Assembly: GCF_002149035.1 (NCBI RefSeq) | Contig: NZ_NGFP01000074.1 | Span: 1 to 35,187, forward strand | Origin: Streptosporangium minutum | GTDB taxonomy: Bacteria > Actinomycetota > Actinomycetes > Streptosporangiales > Streptosporangiaceae | Length of the DNA: 35,187 bases | Direction of reading: 5' to 3' | The notes under the pieces: generated by a model | The model's database searches: none | Told to the model about the DNA's origin: nothing | What the model saw: only the letters and a program-made list of their open reading frames with translations | Program-made: the position numbers and the translations under genes | Shown here: positions 7,866 through 15,278 of the stretch, one piece after another | Layout of the letters: every line of letters begins with the position of its first letter | Position numbering within the stretch: position 1 is the stretch's first letter

Positions 7866-9992
7866 TCATCCGGTGGGGTCGACGGTGGCCAGGAACACGT
7901 CGCCGTTGCCGGGCGCGGTGCCGCCGCCGGGAGTCCCGTAGGTCAGCCCGGTCACCAGCACGTCCCCGGCCGGAGTCGGCGTCGCGTACAGGTTCGGCTC
8001 GGCGAACGGGTCGACGCCGTCGTCGCGTGCCGTGCCGAACTGGGCGGCCGCCTGCTGCCTTCCCGTGCCCGACAGGCGCACGGCCAGCACGTCGGCGCCG
8101 CCTGCCGCCACACCGATCCGGCCACGGGTGTATCCGATCACCTCGACGGCGCCGCCGGGCAGGGCGACCACAGCGGCTCCCGCGTCCGGGGCCTGGGTGG
8201 CGACGGTTCTGCGCCACTTCTGCTTGCCTCCGGAGGTGTACGCCACGGCCAGGAGGTCGCCGCCGCTCTCCCCGGTGGCCACCGCGAGCCCGTCCGTGGT
8301 CACCGTCACCGCGCTGAGCCGGTCGTCGCCGCCGCCGCCCGCGGCGGACACCCACCGCTGGGTGCCGTCCGCGCCGTATCCCGCGATCCAGCCGTCCAGC
8401 CCGCCGAGCGCCGGCGCGCCGGGCAGTCCCGCCGTGGCGCTGCCGGCCACGAAGACACCGGTGGCGTCGGCGGCCACACCGTAGGCCTTGTCCTCGCCGG
8501 CGCCGCCGAGCTGGCGTGTCCAGCCGAGCTGCCCGTCCGCGCCGATCCGGGTCAGGAAGGCGTCCTTGTCACCGCTGTTCGTCCCGGCGAGCGCGCCCTT
8601 GGTGTAGCCGACCAGGTAGCCTCCGCCGTCCGAGGTGGCGGTGAGCCCGTAGGCGCGATCCGCCGCGCCGGCCGCGCCGAACTGGGTCAGCCACCGGACC
8701 TCGCCGTTCGCGTCCAGCCGCACCACGAAGGCGTCGTCGGTGGTGTTGCCCGGATGGCGGCCGTCCAGGTCACCCCTGGTGTAGCCGGCGGCCAGCACGC
8801 CTCCGTCGGGCAGGGCGGCGACGCCGTACAGGCGCTCGTCGGCGGCGGTGCCGAGCTGTCTCGTCCACCGCGGAGTGCCGTCCGGACTCCGGCGGATCAG
8901 GACCGCGTCCAGCTTGCCCGCGTACGGCTGGCCGTTCACCGGGCCACCGGTAGCGAGTCCCAGCGTGGCCGAGCCGTCGGCGTGTGCCGCCACACCACCC
9001 GCCCAGTCGGTGCCGGCGGTGCCGTACAGCGGCGCGGGCAGCCCGGTCGGCGGGACCACGCTCAGCATGGGGCCGAGGTCAGCCATGCCCTGTTCGAACG
9101 CGGGGCCCCAGACGCTCCAGTCGTGGCCGCCGTCCAGGATGCGCATCTCCGCCGAGATGCCCGGTGCCCGCCGTACGGTGTTGTAGAGCGCCTCGGATTC
9201 GAAGTCGAGGTCGTGGCGGGCGTCGGCGGGGTCCGGGTTGGCGTACTCGTCGTCGCCTACCGCGACGAACAGCCGCACGGGCAGTTCGGGATCCATGCCG
9301 GGCAGCAGGTCCGGGTAGTTGAGCTTGCGGTACACGTCGTCGGCGAACTTCTGGTCGCCGAGGCCGAACGCGCCGTACTCGCGGGCCGACGAGTCCGCCG
9401 GCGGCAGCGGCGTGTAGACGGCGGGGCTGAGGACGAGTGCGCTGCCGAAGAGGTCCGGGTGGGCCAGGGTGAAGCGCAGCGCGCCGTAGCCGCCCATGGA
9501 GTAGCCGCCGACCATCCGCGCGTTGCGGATCGGCGCGGTGCGGTAGGCGGAGTCGACGTGGTTCACCAGGTCGCGGGTCAGCGCGGTCTCCACCGGCCGG
9601 CCGGGCGCGTCGGTACCGGTGTACCGCGAATCCACGTACCAGCTGCCGCCTCCGCTCCAGGGCGCGTCCGGCATGACCGCGATGAGACCGGGGATCCGCT
9701 TGTCCTGGATCAGCCGGTCCAGCGTGTCCTTGACCTGGGTCCATGCCTGCATCGTGTCTCCCCTGCCGTGGAGCAGGTAGAGCACCGGGTAACGCCGCGC
9801 GCCTCGGTCATAGCCGTGCGGCAGGTAGACGTTGTACGCGATGGACTCGCCGAGCGCGGCGGAGTGCGCCGAGCCCGTGGTGATCGTGCCGGCCCGGTCC
9901 CTGCCGACCTGCGCCTGACCGGGTACGGCCAGCACGGCGACAAGTGCCAGAGCTGCCAGAACACCGAGCCCGCGCCATCGCGAAACGGCCAT
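7866..9992 (-). CDS. Secreted esterase (Esterase D/Fes type) fused to an SBBP-like beta-propeller
   Basis: This 708-residue secreted protein has a signal peptide (residues 1 to about 27, cleavage after GQA). Residues about 40-310 form an alpha/beta-hydrolase of the esterase D/feruloyl-esterase group (PF00756-like), with nucleophile Ser165 in GGYSMGG, acid Asp247/248 in VAVGDDEY and His290 in GGHDW. Residues about 325-708 hold repeats of about 55 residues, each with W-(T)RQLG, a DGG turn, AGYT and DAFV/L-R-D, typical of SBBP beta-propeller repeats. The ATG at 9992 has AAGGAG 8 nt upstream. The substrate is unknown; carbohydrate esters are likely for the family. A perfect LacI-type operator lies just upstream. 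Relatives often consist of the esterase domain alone. Confidence 0.85.
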   Translation of the reverse strand: MAVSRWRGLGVLAALALVAVLAVPGQAQVGRDRAGTITTGSAHSAALGESIAYNVYLPHGYDRGARRYPVLYLLHGRGDTMQAWTQVKDTLDRLIQDKRIPGLIAVMPDAPWSGGGSWYVDSRYTGTDAPGRPVETALTRDLVNHVDSAYRTAPIRNARMVGGYSMGGYGALRFTLAHPDLFGSALVLSPAVYTPLPPADSSAREYGAFGLGDQKFADDVYRKLNYPDLLPGMDPELPVRLFVAVGDDEYANPDPADARHDLDFESEALYNTVRRAPGISAEMRILDGGHDWSVWGPAFEQGMADLGPMLSVVPPTGLPAPLYGTAGTDWAGGVAAHADGSATLGLATGGPVNGQPYAGKLDAVLIRRSPDGTPRWTRQLGTAADERLYGVAALPDGGVLAAGYTRGDLDGRHPGNTTDDAFVVRLDANGEVRWLTQFGAAGAADRAYGLTATSDGGGYLVGYTKGALAGTNSGDKDAFLTRIGADGQLGWTRQLGGAGEDKAYGVAADATGVFVAGSATAGLPGAPALGGLDGWIAGYGADGTQRWVSAAGGGGDDRLSAVTVTTDGLAVATGESGGDLLAVAYTSGGKQKWRRTVATQAPDAGAAVVALPGGAVEVIGYTRGRIGVAAGGADVLAVRLSGTGRQQAAAQFGTARDDGVDPFAEPNLYATPTPAGDVLVTGLTYGTPGGGTAPGNGDVFLATVDPTG

Positions 9993-10010
9993 CGGGTCAC
10001 TCCTTGATAG

Positions 10011-10030
10011 TGCTGTAAACGTTTACAGCA
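10011..10030. promoter_or_regulatory. Perfect 20-bp LacI-type operator
   Basis: TGCTGTAAACGTTTACAGCA is a perfect palindrome with the central CG and the GTAAACG/CGTTTAC half-sites typical of LacI/GalR-family operators. It is 18 nt upstream of the esterase ATG and downstream of a possible minus-strand -10 element TATACG (10044-10039). A bound repressor would therefore block early elongation. No LacI-family gene is present in the window. Confidence 0.8.
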
Positions 10031-10239
10031 AACTGGCCCGTATACCCGGACCTTGAGAATGGTTTTGGGTGAGTCTCTTCGGCCGTTCCGGCGATGTCAA
10101 TAGGCGTCTCTCCGGCCCGCGCGGGCGACGCGTCCTCATGTCCCCCGAAGCGGCCCGGCGCGTGCTCGCGGGTCAGGCCACCGCGACGATCACGGCGCGC
10201 GGGCCACACGGAACGCCGTCAGGATGGCATGCTGACAGC

Positions 10240-10980
10240 GTGGTCGAATGTGACATACATCTGCGTATCACCGCCGAACTGCTGCTGTTCCTGCCCGCGA
10301 GCCGCCGGCGCGAGTGGCAGCGGGTGGCGCCCGACGGGACGTCGACGCTGGGACACGTCGTGGAGTCGCTCGGCATCCCGCTGCCGGAGGTGGGGCCCAT
10401 GACCGTCGACGGCGCGGAGGTCGGCCCGTCCTACCAGCCCGCCGCCGGTGACGTGGTCCACGTCCACGCCGTGCCCCGCCCCCAGCGGGTGCCCCTCGAA
10501 CCTGGACGGCTCGCCCCCCGGTTCCTGCTCGACGTCCATCTCGGCACCCTGGCGCGACGGCTCCGGCTGCTGGGCCTGGACACGGCCTACCACAACGACA
10601 TGGACGACCCCTCGCTGGTCGTGCAGGCGAACGCGGAACGCCGCGTGCTGCTGACCCGCGACCGCGGGCTGCTGCGCCGCCGGGCGCTCTGGCTCGGCGC
10701 CTACGTCCGGGGCAGCAACCCGCACGACCAGCTCCATGACCTGCTGGAACGATTCGCACCGCCGCTGCGGCCGTGGACCCGCTGCACGGCCTGCAACGGG
10801 GAGCTGGAGCCCGTCGGCAAGCACGAGGTCGAACGCCTGCTGGAGGCCGGGACCCGGCGCACCTACGACGCCTACGGCCGCTGCCCGGAGTGCGGCCAGA
10901 TCTACTGGCGCGGCGCGCACAGCGAGCACCTGGAGGAGATCGTGCGGTCGGCGGCGCGCGCGGTCGGTTCCAGCCAGTAG
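10240..10980 (+). CDS. Mut7-C RNase-domain protein with N-terminal ubiquitin-like domain
   Basis: This 246-residue cytoplasmic protein has a ubiquitin-like domain at about 1-80 (Mut7-C ubiquitin type, IHLRITAELLLFLP...) and a Mut7-C PIN-like RNase domain at about 90-235. Likely metal-binding acidic residues include Asp98 in FLLDVHLG and Asp141 in LTRDRGLL. A zinc ribbon is formed by Cys182/Cys185 (CTAC) and Cys215/Cys218 (CPEC). The family is predicted to process RNA; its cellular targets are not established. I prefer the GTG at 10240 because homology begins there, although AGGATGG lies 12 nt upstream. The frame is open back to 10069, so a longer form is possible. The last codons are part of a 62-bp tandem duplication. 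Confidence 0.8.
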   Translation: MVECDIHLRITAELLLFLPASRRREWQRVAPDGTSTLGHVVESLGIPLPEVGPMTVDGAEVGPSYQPAAGDVVHVHAVPRPQRVPLEPGRLAPRFLLDVHLGTLARRLRLLGLDTAYHNDMDDPSLVVQANAERRVLLTRDRGLLRRRALWLGAYVRGSNPHDQLHDLLERFAPPLRPWTRCTACNGELEPVGKHEVERLLEAGTRRTYDAYGRCPECGQIYWRGAHSEHLEEIVRSAARAVGSSQ

Positions 10981-11052
10981 GTTCCCGGCCGGGACCTTCG
11001 GGCTCCTGGATTGTCGGCGGCGCGGTCGGTTCCAGCCAGTAGGTTCCCGGCC
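10959..11052. repeat. 62-bp-period tandem duplication across the Mut7-C gene stop codon
   Basis: A 32-bp sequence (10959-10990) recurs exactly at 11021-11052. The first copy encodes the last residues and stop codon (GSSQ*) of the Mut7-C protein, and the second lies in non-coding DNA. The spacer sequence (GGGACCTTCGGGCTCC) also recurs in altered form after the second copy, hinting at a decayed third unit to about 11080. Confidence 0.9.
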
Positions 11053-11442
11053 CGGCACCTGGAGGCTCCGGGCCGGTCGGTGACGCGATCACACGGACGC
11101 GGTTCCATCCCGGTCGGCGCATCCGCCCTGGTGCGGGAGGGCGGCCCGGAGCGGCCGCAGCGGTACGCCGTCTCCGGCGGCGCCCTGTGCCGACCGGAGC
11201 GACGTAACGATCACGTGTACCCTGTTCCGGAACTTGCTCCTGTCCGCCGGCAGGTCGCACCCCGGGTCGAGCGCCGGCCGGGGCCTCCCCACCCTGCCGC
11301 GTGACACTGCCTGACCATCGGCGTCGACGGCCGGCACGGCGACGCCGCGCCGGTCGAGGGCGTCCCCCACTGCGTCGCCCCTTCCCTCTGCTCCCATGTT
11401 CCCCTCTGCTCCCATGCCCCGACTCCGCAAAGGAGTGTTTCC
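11053..11442. other. Intergenic stretch before the GH35 gene
   Basis: About 390 bp without a gene I can support. It contains the tail of the 62-bp repeat, a 10-bp palindrome GTTCCGGAAC (11224-11233) that could be an operator, and a 15-bp direct repeat CCCTCTGCTCCCATG at 11384-11398 and 11402-11416 just upstream of the GH35 ribosome binding site. No clear -10/-35 pair was found. Confidence 0.5.
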
Positions 11443-13173
11443 GTGCGTGTCTTCTCCGTCGATGACGGCTCGTTCCAGCTGGACGGCACCCCGTTCAGGG
11501 TGTTGTCCGGCGCCCTGCACTACTTCCGGGTACACCGTGACCAGTGGGGGCACCGGCTGGCCATGCTGCGCGCGATGGGACTCAACACCGTCGAGACGTA
11601 CGTGCCGTGGAACCTGCACGAGCCCTGGCCGGGAGACTTCCGCGGGGTGGAGGAGCTGGGAGCGTTCCTGGACGCGGCGGCGGCCGAAGGGCTCCTGGCG
11701 ATCGTGCGGCCGGGGCCTTACATCTGCGCGGAGTGGGACAACGGCGGGCTGCCCGTCTGGCTGACCGGCCACCTGCGCACCAGCGACCCCAAGTACCTGG
11801 CCCACGTCGACCGCTACCTCGACCGGATCATGCCCCAGGTGGCCGAGCGGCAGGTCACCCGCGGCGGAAACGTGATCATGGTGCAGGTGGAGAACGAGTA
11901 CGGCTCCTACGGCAGCGACCACGCCTACCTGCGGCATCTGGCGGACGGGCTGGTCAGGCGGGGCGTCGAGGTGCCGCTGTTCACCTCCGACGGACCGGCC
12001 GACCACTACCTGACCGGCGGAACGATCGACGGTGTACTGGCCACGGTGAACTTCGGCTCCGAGCCCGAGCAGGCATTCGCCACGCTGCGCGCCCATCGCC
12101 CGGACGACCCGCTGTTCTGCATGGAGTTCTGGTGCGGCTGGTTCGACCACTGGGGGCACGAGCACGTCATCCGCGACCCCCGTGACGCGGCCGACACACT
12201 GGAGCGGATCCTGGCCGCGGGCGCGTCGGTCAACCTCTACATGGCGCACGGCGGCAGCAACCCCGGCACCCGGGCGGGCGCCAACCGCGACGGAGCGCAG
12301 GCCGACGGCGGCTGGCGCCCCACCGTGACCTCCTACGACTACGACGCCCCGATCGACGAGCGCGGCGCGCCGACGGAGAAGTTCTGGCGCTTCCGCGAGG
12401 TGCTCGCCGCCTACAACGAGGAACTGCCCGAGGTGCCCGCCGTGCCGGCCGTGCTGCCGCCCGCGACGCTCCACCCGGAGGGGTCCGTCCTGCTCCGGCA
12501 GGCCTTGGACGTCCTGGCGCGGCCGGAGGTGGTCGCGCCGGTGCCGCCGACCTTCGAGGAACTGGGGCTGGAGCACGGGCTCGTGCTCTACCGGACCACC
12601 GTGCCGGGGCCGCGTGAGCCCTACCCGCTGACGCTGCGCGAGGTGCGCGACCGCGCGCATGTGTTCGTCGACGGGCGGCCGGCCGGTGTGGTGGAGCGGG
12701 ACGCGGAGGTCCTGCCCGGACCGGTGGCGGGCGGGTTCGCCGTGGTCGAGGTGCTGGTGGAGTCGATGGGACGGACCAACTACGGGCCGCTGCTCGGCGA
12801 GCGCAAGGGGCTCCTCGGCGGGATACTCCACCACCAGCAGTACCTGCACGGATACGGGGCCCGCGCGATCCCGTTGGAGGACGTGTCGGCACTGGCCTTC
12901 GGACAGGGGACGGTGGACGAGGCGCCGGCGTTCTTCCGCACGGTGCTGGAGGTGACCGAGCCCGCGGATGCGTTCCTGATGCTGCCGGGCTGGGGCAAGG
13001 GCTACGTCTGGGTCAACAGGGTCCTGCTGGGCCGCTACTGGGACAGAGGGCCGCAGCGCACGCTCTACGTTCCCGCCCCGCTGCTGCGGGCGGGCCGGAA
13101 CGAGATCGTGCACCTGGAGCTCGATCGGGTGGGCTCGGTGCTCGAACTCCGCGCGGAGCCCGACCTCGGCTGA
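11443..13173 (+). CDS. GH35 glycoside hydrolase (beta-galactosidase family)
   Basis: This 576-residue enzyme has no signal peptide, so it acts in the cytoplasm. The GH35 TIM barrel covers about 5-330, with acid/base Glu152 in QVENEYGSYG and nucleophile Glu228 in CMEFWCGWFDHWG. The early TYVPWNLHEP and RPGPYICAEW motifs are also typical. The C-terminal 200 residues form beta-sandwich domains with YGPLLGERKGLLGG and GKGYVWVNRVLLGRYW. Most family members release terminal beta-galactose, but some are exo-beta-glucosaminidases, so the substrate is not fixed. The GTG at 11443 has AAAGGAG 8 nt upstream. A hairpin terminator follows, so it is probably a separate transcript from the ROK gene next door. 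Confidence 0.92.
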   Translation: MRVFSVDDGSFQLDGTPFRVLSGALHYFRVHRDQWGHRLAMLRAMGLNTVETYVPWNLHEPWPGDFRGVEELGAFLDAAAAEGLLAIVRPGPYICAEWDNGGLPVWLTGHLRTSDPKYLAHVDRYLDRIMPQVAERQVTRGGNVIMVQVENEYGSYGSDHAYLRHLADGLVRRGVEVPLFTSDGPADHYLTGGTIDGVLATVNFGSEPEQAFATLRAHRPDDPLFCMEFWCGWFDHWGHEHVIRDPRDAADTLERILAAGASVNLYMAHGGSNPGTRAGANRDGAQADGGWRPTVTSYDYDAPIDERGAPTEKFWRFREVLAAYNEELPEVPAVPAVLPPATLHPEGSVLLRQALDVLARPEVVAPVPPTFEELGLEHGLVLYRTTVPGPREPYPLTLREVRDRAHVFVDGRPAGVVERDAEVLPGPVAGGFAVVEVLVESMGRTNYGPLLGERKGLLGGILHHQQYLHGYGARAIPLEDVSALAFGQGTVDEAPAFFRTVLEVTEPADAFLMLPGWGKGYVWVNRVLLGRYWDRGPQRTLYVPAPLLRAGRNEIVHLELDRVGSVLELRAEPDLG

Positions 13174-13294
13174 GGGCGGGCGAGGACGGAGGTGCGGACG
13201 GAGCCGTCGGGCCGGCCGCCCGACCCACGGGCAGCCACACCCCGGCGGCCGTGGCCGGCCGCCGGTGGCGCGGCCGGCCGGCGGCTCTGCCCGT

Positions 13295-13321
13295 GATCCG
13301 GCTCCACGCCGGATCCTTTTT
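13295..13321 (+). terminator. Intrinsic terminator with T-tract after the GH35 gene
   Basis: An 8-bp stem (GATCCGGC at 13295-13302, GCCGGATC at 13308-13315) with loop TCCAC is followed directly by CTTTTT (13316-13321). It lies about 120 nt after the GH35 stop and just upstream of the ROK regulator start. Confidence 0.75.
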
Positions 13322-13339
13322 GCAAGGTGGCTTATTAAG

Positions 13340-13345
13340 TACGAT
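13340..13345 (+). promoter_or_regulatory. Candidate -10 element for a leaderless ROK transcript
   Basis: TACGAT matches the TAnnnT actinobacterial -10 pattern and ends 6 nt before the ATG at 13352, so transcription could begin at or within a base or two of the A of the start codon. No ribosome binding site is visible before this ATG, which agrees with a leaderless mRNA. No good -35 box was found. Confidence 0.4.
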
Positions 13346-13351
13346 GTGCCG

Positions 13352-14494
13352 ATGCATCAGCAGAGCGGCGACGCCTCACTCCTCCGGCGCCTCAACAGCG
13401 CCGCGATCCTGGGAATCCTCCGCAACACGGACGTGGCCACGCTGGCGGAGCTCGCCCGCGCGGCGCATGTCTCGCGTCCCACGGTCGAGGCGATCGTGGA
13501 TGACCTGCTGGTGGAGGGCTGGGTCGAGGAGTACACGGAGGAGTACGGCGGCCGCCAGCGTGGCCGGCCCGCCAAGCGCTTCCGCTTCCGCACCTCGGCG
13601 CGCAAGGTGGTCGGGCTCAGTGTGGGCGCCTACCGGTTGCACGCCATGACCGCCGACCTGGGCGGCACGATCATCGCTACGCGGCGGGTCGCCGTCTTCC
13701 AGGAGATGACGCCGGGCGAGCGCATCGACGAGATCACCCGGCTGGTGGGACAGTGCGCGGCCGAGGCCGGCGTCGAGACACGCGACCTGGCCGCCGTCGC
13801 GGTGGGGACCACGGGTGTGGTCGACGGGCAGGGGCAGGTGGTCAAGAGCAACGTGCTGCCCAACTGGGCCGGGGTGCCGCTGCAGGCCGAACTGTCGGCG
13901 CGGCTCTCGGTGCCGGTGCTGGTCGAGAACGACATGCGCCTGGCGGTGCTGGCCGAGCACTGGCGCGGCGTCGCGGAAGGGCGCAGCGACGTGGTCTACC
14001 TGTTCACCGGCAACCGGCTCTCGCTCGGGCTGCTCATCGGGGGCGCGCCCTACCGAGGGGCGCATTCCGCCTCAGGTGAGATCGGCGAGCCGGCGAAGGG
14101 CCTGTGGATGGCCTTCGGCCACGTCATCGAGTACGCCATGTCCGTCGAGCCGGGGGAGTTGCGTTCGCCCGCCCAGGCCGCGGAGTTCGCCTTCGCCCGG
14201 GCGCGGGAGGGGGAGGAGCGTGCCGCGAAGGCGGTCGAGGATTTCGCCACGACCCTGGCCGAGGGCCTGGCGACCGTCGTCAACCCGCTGGATCCCGAGA
14301 TGGTGGTGATCGGCGGCTCGCTCGCTCCCGGCGGCGAGTTGCTGGTGGAGCCGATCCAGCGGTATCTCGACCGGGTCTGCGTCTATCCGCCACGGGTCGT
14401 GGCCTCCCGGTTCGGCTCGGAGTCGATCGTGGTCGGAGCGGTCAGGGCCGCGCTCAACCACGCGGAGACCACCCTCTTTAGGAAAGATTCCTGA
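13352..14494 (+). CDS. ROK-family transcriptional regulator lacking the zinc motif
   Basis: This 380-residue regulator has an N-terminal winged helix-turn-helix (about 12-62, with TLAELARAAHVSRPTVEAIV) followed by a ROK/actin-like ATPase fold (about 85-378). Core motifs visible are TADLGGT, VGTTGVV and VENDMRLAVLAEHW, with Asp194 in the kinase catalytic position. The usual ROK zinc signature CxCGxxGCxE is missing after SGEIGE, and the kinase NDAN is NDMR. It is therefore probably a pure sugar-responsive repressor. The ATG at 13352 matches the family N-terminus; the longer frame from 13265 runs through the terminator. It lies between the GH35 gene and the importer operon and is the obvious candidate regulator of both. 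Confidence 0.88.
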   Translation: MHQQSGDASLLRRLNSAAILGILRNTDVATLAELARAAHVSRPTVEAIVDDLLVEGWVEEYTEEYGGRQRGRPAKRFRFRTSARKVVGLSVGAYRLHAMTADLGGTIIATRRVAVFQEMTPGERIDEITRLVGQCAAEAGVETRDLAAVAVGTTGVVDGQGQVVKSNVLPNWAGVPLQAELSARLSVPVLVENDMRLAVLAEHWRGVAEGRSDVVYLFTGNRLSLGLLIGGAPYRGAHSASGEIGEPAKGLWMAFGHVIEYAMSVEPGELRSPAQAAEFAFARAREGEERAAKAVEDFATTLAEGLATVVNPLDPEMVVIGGSLAPGGELLVEPIQRYLDRVCVYPPRVVASRFGSESIVVGAVRAALNHAETTLFRKDS

Positions 14495-14624
14495 ATAAAA
14501 ACCATCACGAAAATGTCACGTGCTCGCCTCAACCGTGCATCTTCGTACAGTTAGCCCCTGATTAAGCTAGTTATTTTCATAATTGCCGCGCTAGCCTCCT
14601 CTCACTCGCCAGAAGGGGGGCTCT
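14495..14624 (+). promoter_or_regulatory. AT-rich upstream region of the glycan operon
   Basis: This gap is much richer in A/T than its surroundings (for example 14560-14585). It holds a candidate -10 CATAAT (14578-14583) without a matching -35 box, and GCTAG/CTAGC arms (14566-14598). An AGGAA-AGA-TTCCT inverted repeat (14480-14492) overlaps the end of the ROK gene. It is the natural place for the operon promoter and the ROK operator, but neither can be fixed from sequence alone. Confidence 0.4.
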
Positions 14625-15264
14625 GTGGAAGGCCTGCGTATCGGTGTCCTCGGCCTCGGCCTGCACGCCAGCCTGACCAAGGCGGCACACCGGCCGGGCA
14701 AGGGGCCGGTGGCGGCGGCGCTCTGCGGCACCGGCCCTGAGGCCGTCGAACAGCACGGGGCCGACTGCGCGAGTCCGACCGGCCGCCCACCCGGCGGCGC
14801 GACCTCAACCACCGCATTGACGCCGAGGACCTCAGCGTCATGAACACGCGCCTGGACAACGGAGTCATCGCTGCTCACCAGCAGTGCCACTTCTCGCCGG
14901 ACCACTTCCGCGACTGCACCGTGATCGGGCCCGAGGGCAGGCCGGAGAGCTCCGGCGACCGCCCCGGCGACATGGTCAAGGTCTGGGACATCGGCCCGAC
15001 GGCCTACCGCGACGACTGCGACATCGCGTACGAGGCGCCCGAGGCGCTCGGCACACACGGCGGCGCCGGCCGCCACATCATCGCGGAGTTCCGCCGGTTC
15101 GGGAGGGCGGGCAGACCGGCACCTCCCCCGTGGCCGCCCGGATGAGCGCCGCCGCCGGCCGCACGACCACCCTCTCGCTACGGAACGGCGGCACGCCGTA
15201 CGGAGTGCCATCCCTGGACCCGGAACCGGTCACCTACTTCGACGGCGGCCGAACCCGCATCTGA
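14625..15264 (+). pseudogene. Decayed Gfo/Idh/MocA oxidoreductase, first gene of the glycan operon
   Basis: A GTG at 14625 with GAAGGGGGG upstream starts a Rossmann N-terminus (GLRIGVLGLGLHASLTKAAH) typical of the family. About 45 codons later, near 14770, the sequence jumps in another frame to the C-terminal half (HRIDAEDLSVMNTRLDNGVI, CHFSPDHFRDCTVIG, SYR-like DDCDIAYEAPEA). A second frame change near 15105 leads to TSPVAARMSAAAG and GGTPYGVPSLDPEPVTYF. About half of a normal 370-390 residue enzyme is missing, including the whole central part. The stop at 15264 abuts the binding-protein ribosome binding site, so this was once the operon's leading gene. Confidence 0.82.
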
Positions 15265-15278
15265 AAGGAGCATCCCCC

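Noticed and set aside
10249-10255. TGTCACA on the minus strand resembling an ECF41 -35 element
   Set aside because: No TGTC or CGTC at the right spacing, and it lies inside the Mut7-C coding start rather than before a gene.
11089-13113. 674-codon minus-strand frame opposite the GH35 gene
   Set aside because: It mirrors the GH35 coding sequence, as is usual in high-GC DNA; the plus-strand frame has catalytic motifs and a good start.
13265-13351. Upstream extension of the ROK regulator
   Set aside because: It runs through the GH35 terminator and has no similarity to ROK N-termini.
14840-15145. 101-codon open frame as an independent small gene
   Set aside because: Its residues match the C-terminal half of Gfo/Idh/MocA enzymes and continue in another frame, so it is part of a pseudogene.
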